Source: Spirosoma fluviale | GTDB lineage: Bacteria; Bacteroidota; Bacteroidia; Cytophagales; Spirosomataceae | Reading direction: 5' to 3' | DNA length: 11,050 nucleotides | NCBI GenBank assembly: GCA_945906915.1 | Contig: CAMDSI010000060.1 | Location: 1-11,050 of the forward strand | Shown: positions 7,411 to 11,050 of the stretch, in pieces | Position numbering within the stretch: position 1 is the stretch's first letter | Layout: each line of letters starts with the position of its first letter | The notes under the pieces: generated by a model | Told to the model about the DNA's origin: nothing | What the model saw: the letters and a program-made list of their open reading frames with translations, nothing else | The model's database searches: none | Translations under genes and position numbers: made by a program

Positions 7411-7418
7411 TTAAACAA
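7385..7418. repeat. 34-bp AT-rich palindromic element, copy B (overlaps sigma promoter)
   Basis: Arms TTGTTTAA (7387-7394) and TTAAACAA (7411-7418) have the same 16-nt spacer length as copy A. The start-to-start distance to copy A is 42 bp, close to four turns of B-DNA, so both copies present the same face. The right arm forms the compact exact palindrome TTGTTAAACAA (7408-7418), lying over the -7 box and the predicted start. A bound protein would compete with or reposition RNA polymerase, so autoregulation of the sigma gene or external repression is plausible. Confidence 0.75.
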
Positions 7419-7433
7419 TAACAGATCATACAC

Positions 7434-7937
7434 ATGACAGCTTTAGAGTTTACTTATCAGATTGGTACATTTTCGAAGTTTTTGCGCCCTTTCGCAATGC
7501 GTTTGACTAAAGACGGAGATGATGCAAATGATTTAGTTCAGGACACTTTAGTAAAGGCGTTTACGAATCGCGAAAAATACCAAGACGGGACAAACCTGAA
7601 AGCTTGGTTGTTTACGATCATGAAGAATACGTTTATTACGCAATACCAAAGAATGGTACGGCGTAATACGTTTATCGACACAACAGATAATCTGCATTAT
7701 ATTAATTCGATGGAGTCCTTGCAACAAAATGAAGCAATTAATTCCTTCGTCAATGAAGATATTCAATCTGCACTTGCTAAAATAGATCATTCCTACCGAG
7801 TTCCATTTATGATGTATTTTGAAGGGTTTAAATACCATGAGATAGCAGAGGAATTAGACCTTCCTATTGGGACGGTGAAAAATAGAATTTTTATGGCAAG
7901 ACGTGATTTGAAATCACATTTACACATGTATGCCTAA
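7434..7937 (+). CDS. ECF-type RNA polymerase sigma factor
   Basis: A 167-residue extracytoplasmic-function sigma-70 family protein that would direct RNA polymerase to a specific promoter set. Sigma-2 spans about residues 12-75 (DDANDLVQDTLVKAF, then LKAWLFTIMKNTFITQYQR for -10 recognition and melting). Sigma-4 spans about 113-162, with a helix-turn-helix (FKYHEIAEELDLPIGTVKNR, then IFMARRDL). The length is typical. The ATG sits about 17 nt after the predicted transcription start. No anti-sigma gene follows: a terminator closes the unit and crtI comes next. Its position beside crtI-crtB parallels ECF-linked carotenoid control known elsewhere (CarQ of Myxococcus, LitS of Streptomyces). Control of carotenogenesis is therefore inferred from context, not shown. 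The tandem palindromes upstream suggest the gene is itself tightly regulated. Confidence 0.93.
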   Translation: MTALEFTYQIGTFSKFLRPFAMRLTKDGDDANDLVQDTLVKAFTNREKYQDGTNLKAWLFTIMKNTFITQYQRMVRRNTFIDTTDNLHYINSMESLQQNEAINSFVNEDIQSALAKIDHSYRVPFMMYFEGFKYHEIAEELDLPIGTVKNRIFMARRDLKSHLHMYA

Positions 7938-7982
7938 AGTTTTTTAATAGGTTTTGATTAGTTTTTTGGTTAACAGAACAGT

Positions 7983-8015
7983 AAAAAGCCGGATTTTATC
8001 TGGCTTTTTCTTTTT
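7983..8015 (+). terminator. Intrinsic terminator after the sigma factor gene
   Basis: AAAAAGCCGGA (7983-7993) pairs with TCTGGCTTTTT (7999-8009) through 11 base pairs, one of them G-T, around a TTTTA loop. A T-rich tail continues to about 8015. It lies 45 nt after the sigma stop codon and before the crtI promoter, so the sigma gene is probably transcribed alone. Confidence 0.8.
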
Positions 8016-8020
8016 AGTCA

Positions 8021-8049
8021 TTTGCCCTCAAGAAAGATTGGTATATTTG
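8021..8049 (+). promoter_or_regulatory. -33/-7 promoter of the crtI-crtB-permease operon
   Basis: TTTG at 8021-8024 and TATATTTG at 8042-8049 match TTTG / TAnnTTTG with a 17-nt spacer. The predicted start is about 8056, a few nucleotides upstream of the ATG at 8068. The stretch ATTTGTTAAA at 8045-8054 is identical to 7406-7415 in the sigma promoter, hinting at common control. Confidence 0.6.
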
Positions 8050-8067
8050 TTAAATTTTGAAGATATT

Positions 8068-9537
8068 ATGAAGAAAGTAATTGTCATAGGGGCAGGATTT
8101 TCGGGTCTTTCAGCGGCCACCGAGTTAGCATCTAAAGGCTATCAAGTTCAGATTTTGGAAAAGAATGATCATGCTGGAGGAAGAGCTCGCGTTTTTCAGT
8201 CTGATGGTTTTACCTTCGATATGGGTCCATCCTGGTATTGGATGCCAGATATTTTCGAGAACTACTTTGGGCGTTATGGAAAGAAGCCGTCGGATTATTA
8301 TGAGCTAATTCGCTTAGATCCGTCCTATTCAGTTATTCTGTCCGATACCGAAAAAATTGATTTGCCTGCTAATTACCAGGATTTAAAGAAATTATTCGAA
8401 TCCTATGAGGCCGGCGCGGGAGCGTCTTTAGATGCCTTTATGGAGCAAGCGGCCTATAAATACAAAGTGGGGATTCAAGAGTTTGTTTGGAAACCATCCC
8501 GAAAAATTACGGAATTCTTAAGTTTGAAATTACTTGTCGATGCGATTCGAATAGATGTATTTTCCTCTTTCTATACGCATATACGCAAGTTTTTCACTTC
8601 GCCTACCTTGTTAAAATTAATGGAATTCCCCATTCTATTTTTAGGGGCAATTTCACAAAATACGCCCGCGATGTATTCGTTGATGAATTATGCGGAAATT
8701 AAATTAGGCACCTGGTATCCAATGGGAGGGATGCACCATATCGTCAAAGGAATGGTAGCGCTCGCAGAGGAAAAAGGAGTAAAAATTCAGTATAATGCGG
8801 AGGTGGAAGGGTTTGAAATAAAGAATGGTAAAGTAGTCGGAGTTAAAACGGCTCAAGGTTTGTTAGAAGCGGATGCTTTTGTGGCAGGCGCAGATTACCA
8901 TCATGTAGAAGAACTGCTAGGGGACGGATTGCGAAACTACGACGAAGCCTATTGGGATAAGCGGGTGATGGCACCATCCTCTCTGCTATTTTATCTAGGC
9001 ATCTCGAAGCGTTTACCTAATTTAAAGCACCATAACCTGTTTTTTGACCGTGATTTTACGGTTCATTCGCACGAAATTTATACCGATCCAGCCTGGCCAT
9101 CGGACCCCTTGTTTTATGCCTCAGCGCCGTCTGTGACTGATCCATCCGTGGCGCCAGCAGGTAGCGAAAATTTATTTTTATTGATTCCGGTGGCTCCAGA
9201 TTTGGAGGATACGCAGGAGGTTCGGGAAATTTATTTCGAGCAATTGATGGACCGATTAGAAGCGCACTGTGGTGTTTCGATTCGCGATTCCATTGTGTAT
9301 AAACGCTCCTATGCACACCGTGATTTCAAATCTGATTACCATGCCTATAAAGGCAATGCCTATGGATTAGCCAATACGCTGATGCAGACGGCCATTTTGA
9401 AACCGACTTTGAAAAATAAACACCTAAATAACCTGTACTATACGGGGCAATTAACGGTTCCAGGACCCGGAGTTCCTCCCTCCTTGATATCAGGAATTGT
9501 GGTAGCGACCGAAGTGGACAAAGAATTAAAAGGATAA
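8068..9537 (+). CDS. crtI: Phytoene desaturase (CrtI family)
   Basis: A 489-residue FAD-dependent carotene desaturase that introduces double bonds into phytoene to form lycopene-type products at the membrane. The N-terminal Rossmann motif is KKVIVIGAGFSGLSAA (G8, G10, G13), with Glu31 (ILEK) for ribose binding and GGRA at 37-40, followed by FDMGPSWYWMP. The C-terminal FAD motif includes YYTGQLTVPGPGVPPSLISG. The frame is open upstream to 7954, but that extension crosses the terminator and promoter and lacks family similarity. The ATG at 8068 gives the usual CrtI length and puts the Rossmann fold at the N-terminus. The stop is followed after 1 nt by the crtB start, so translation is probably coupled. 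A C30 desaturase (CrtN type) is the main alternative, but pairing with this CrtB favours C40. Confidence 0.94.
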   Translation: MKKVIVIGAGFSGLSAATELASKGYQVQILEKNDHAGGRARVFQSDGFTFDMGPSWYWMPDIFENYFGRYGKKPSDYYELIRLDPSYSVILSDTEKIDLPANYQDLKKLFESYEAGAGASLDAFMEQAAYKYKVGIQEFVWKPSRKITEFLSLKLLVDAIRIDVFSSFYTHIRKFFTSPTLLKLMEFPILFLGAISQNTPAMYSLMNYAEIKLGTWYPMGGMHHIVKGMVALAEEKGVKIQYNAEVEGFEIKNGKVVGVKTAQGLLEADAFVAGADYHHVEELLGDGLRNYDEAYWDKRVMAPSSLLFYLGISKRLPNLKHHNLFFDRDFTVHSHEIYTDPAWPSDPLFYASAPSVTDPSVAPAGSENLFLLIPVAPDLEDTQEVREIYFEQLMDRLEAHCGVSIRDSIVYKRSYAHRDFKSDYHAYKGNAYGLANTLMQTAILKPTLKNKHLNNLYYTGQLTVPGPGVPPSLISGIVVATEVDKELKG

Positions 9538-9538
9538 T

Positions 9539-10357
9539 ATGGATTTATACTTACAAGTTTCCCTGGCATCTAGTAAGCTGTTGACGAAGGCTTATTCTAC
9601 GTCCTTCTCCTTGGGCATTCGCACCTTGGATGAAAAAGTGCATGACGCCATTTATGCGATTTATGGTTTTGTGCGTTTGGCAGACGAAATCGTGGATACC
9701 TTTCATGACCAAGATAAAGCGGCCTTATTACATCGTTTTAGAGAAGATACCTATCGGGCGATCGAAGAGAAAATTAGCCTAAATCCCATCTTGCATTCCT
9801 TTCAGTGGGCTGTGAATAAATTCCAAATGGAGCGAGAACTAATCGATGCCTTCTTGTATTCGATGGAACTTGATTTAACGAAGCGGGATTATAATCCAGA
9901 ACAATACAAAGAATACATTTATGGTTCTGCTGAAGTGGTGGGCTTGATGTGTTTACGCGTCTTTTGTGAGGGAAATAAGGCCGAATATGAATCTTTAAAA
10001 GAAGATGCTTGCGCCTTAGGATCTGCTTTCCAAAAAATCAATTTCCTGCGCGACATTCGTTCGGATTACGATGAACGTGGTCGTGTTTATTTTCCAGGAA
10101 TTGATTTTAATACCTTTACCGATGCGGAAAAAAAGGAGATCGAAGCAGATATTCAATTGGATTTTGATGCAGGTTTGCGTGGGATTCACCGCTTACCTCA
10201 GGTAGCCAGGAAAGGCTGTTTGCTAGCCTATGAATATTATATTCGACTTTTTGAAAAGATTAAATCTTTACCAGCCTCTCGAATCAAAGAAGAACGCATT
10301 CGAGTAGCCGACTGGGAAAAGATGTTTATTTATTTCCAATTAGCCTTACGAAAATAG
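9539..10357 (+). CDS. crtB: Phytoene synthase (squalene/phytoene synthase family)
   Basis: A 272-residue enzyme that joins two geranylgeranyl diphosphates head to head into phytoene, the first committed step to carotenoids. Both Asp-rich Mg-diphosphate motifs are intact: D49-E-I-V-D53 in RLADEIVDTFHD, and D172-I-R-S-D176 within NFLRDIRSDYDERGRVYFP. The family start YSTSFSLGIR and the middle stretch YIYGSAEVVGLMCLRVF are also present. The length is slightly short but normal for bacterial CrtB. The ATG begins 1 nt after the crtI stop (TAATATG) and its own stop is 1 nt before the next GTG, so it is the middle gene of a tightly coupled operon. Squalene or dehydrosqualene synthase is an alternative reading of the fold, less likely beside crtI. 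Confidence 0.94.
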   Translation: MDLYLQVSLASSKLLTKAYSTSFSLGIRTLDEKVHDAIYAIYGFVRLADEIVDTFHDQDKAALLHRFREDTYRAIEEKISLNPILHSFQWAVNKFQMERELIDAFLYSMELDLTKRDYNPEQYKEYIYGSAEVVGLMCLRVFCEGNKAEYESLKEDACALGSAFQKINFLRDIRSDYDERGRVYFPGIDFNTFTDAEKKEIEADIQLDFDAGLRGIHRLPQVARKGCLLAYEYYIRLFEKIKSLPASRIKEERIRVADWEKMFIYFQLALRK

Positions 10358-10358
10358 C

Positions 10359-11050
10359 GTGGAATTAATCCTGTTATTAGCTATTATGGCCTTCTTGTAT
10401 GCTTCCGTGGGTCACGGTGGAGCGAGCGGCTATCTAGCTATAATGGCGATATTTGCGATTGCCCCTCCGGTGATGAAACAAACGGCACTTTTGTTAAATC
10501 TAGGAGTTTCATTGATGTCTTTCATTGCCTTTTATCGCCAAGGGTATTTCAAATGGAACTTATTTTGGCCCTTCGCGCTCGGCTCCATTCCGGCAGCTTT
10601 TTTGGGTGCTAGGATTCCTTTGACTGATTCGACTTATAAACAGATTTTAGGGGCTTGTCTTTTCTTAGCAGTGATTCGTATGGTGGTAACGTTGAAGGAG
10701 TCGGAACCGCGTAGGCTAAACCTAGGGCTTGGAGTTCTAACCGGAGGCGCGATCGGTGTTCTTTCAGGAATGATAGGTATAGGGGGTGGAATTATTTTAA
10801 GTCCGCTGTTATTATTGTTTCGGTGGGCTTCTTTGAAAGAGGCGGCGGCCGTTTCCGCCTTGTTTATTTTCGTGAACTCCCTTGCTGGTTTAGCTGGATT
10901 GAAAACCTGGATTCCGATGGATCAGTCTCAAATGATGTATTGGTTAGCGGCCTCCTTAGTGGGCGGTTTTTTAGGGGCACGTTGGGGAGCAGCGATTGCT
11001 TCGAATGTGAAGGTGAAATGGATTTTGGCTTTGGTGCTTATTATTGCCTC
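10359..11050 (+). CDS. TauE/SafE-family membrane permease (3' end outside the window)
   Basis: The frame opens with GTG at 10359, 1 nt after the crtB stop, and stays open to the window end (230 full codons). The protein is strongly hydrophobic with many membrane segments, in the two-half layout of TauE/SafE (formerly DUF81). The first half carries YASVGHGGASGYLA (residues 14-27), and the second half carries the related GVLSGMIGIGGGIILSP (about 133-149), followed by VSALFIFVNSLAGLAG. The family exports sulfite, sulfoacetate or other organosulfur anions; the substrate here is unknown. ATG at 10386 is an alternative start but would remove part of the first membrane helix, so GTG with coupling to crtB is preferred. 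A link to pigment synthesis is not evident; it may simply share the transcript. Confidence 0.88.
   Translation, partial: MELILLLAIMAFLYASVGHGGASGYLAIMAIFAIAPPVMKQTALLLNLGVSLMSFIAFYRQGYFKWNLFWPFALGSIPAAFLGARIPLTDSTYKQILGACLFLAVIRMVVTLKESEPRRLNLGLGVLTGGAIGVLSGMIGIGGGIILSPLLLLFRWASLKEAAAVSALFIFVNSLAGLAGLKTWIPMDQSQMMYWLAASLVGGFLGARWGAAIASNVKVKWILALVLIIA

Noticed and set aside
7230..7433. Small RNA or riboswitch in the divergent intergenic region
   Set aside because: The region is explained by promoters and palindromes. It is very AT-rich, and I see no conserved riboswitch-like core or terminator.
7954..8067. In-frame extension upstream of crtI giving 38 extra residues
   Set aside because: It would run through the terminator hairpin and the -33/-7 promoter, and would place extra residues before the Rossmann motif. 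The ATG at 8068 fits the family.
8068..10357. crtI-crtB read as a C30 (CrtN/CrtM) or hopanoid squalene (HpnC/D/E) pathway
   Set aside because: CrtB has the phytoene-synthase style NFLRDIRSDYDERGR motif and there is a single synthase gene followed by no hpn genes, so the C40 route is favoured. It is not formally excluded by sequence reading alone.

Overview
The window reads as ordinary chromosome of a pigmented Bacteroidota bacterium, most likely a member of Cytophagales. A freshwater Aquirufa-like genus is my best guess from gene content and style, at low confidence. Supporting signs are the -33/-7 promoters of the TTTG / TAnnTTTG type, the absence of Shine-Dalgarno sequences, exported proteins with A|Q signal cleavage sites, a CarboxypepD-reg/TonB receptor, DUF4292, and an adjacent crtI-crtB pair. 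No mobile element, CRISPR array, tRNA or rRNA was seen.

Left part (1-4906, + strand): a tightly packed run of four genes. These are the 3' half of ileS (isoleucyl-tRNA synthetase, eukaryote-like type), a secreted TPR protein, a DUF4292 lipoprotein and an EnvC-like murein hydrolase activator. Gaps are about 4 to 28 nt, which suggests one transcript joining a translation enzyme to three cell-envelope proteins. The EnvC-like gene must start at TTG, and its LytM domain has lost its zinc and catalytic residues.

Middle (4911-7229, - strand): one large TonB-dependent outer-membrane receptor, convergent with the envC-like gene across a 4-nt gap. Cys and His residues near its N-terminus and the plug sequence resemble ZnuD-type metal receptors. 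The substrate remains inferred.

Divergent intergenic region (7230-7433): this is the most structured DNA in the window. It holds a perfect 17-bp palindrome and, nearer the sigma gene, two 34-bp near-identical AT-rich elements. Each has TTGTTTAA / TTAAACAA inverted arms, and they are spaced 42 bp apart, close to four helical turns. The second copy overlaps a good -33/-7 promoter.

Right part (7434-11050, + strand): an ECF-type sigma factor closed by a clear intrinsic terminator, then a second -33/-7 promoter driving crtI (phytoene desaturase), crtB (phytoene synthase) and a TauE/SafE-family membrane permease that runs off the window end. The last three genes are separated by only 1 nt each. 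The crtI promoter shares a 10-nt core and an extended -7 element with the sigma promoter. The layout suggests a regulated carotenoid module in which an ECF sigma without an adjacent anti-sigma gene, and an unseen DNA-binding regulator (possibly a light-sensing MerR protein, by analogy with CarH/LitR systems), control pigment synthesis. The regulator itself is not in the window.
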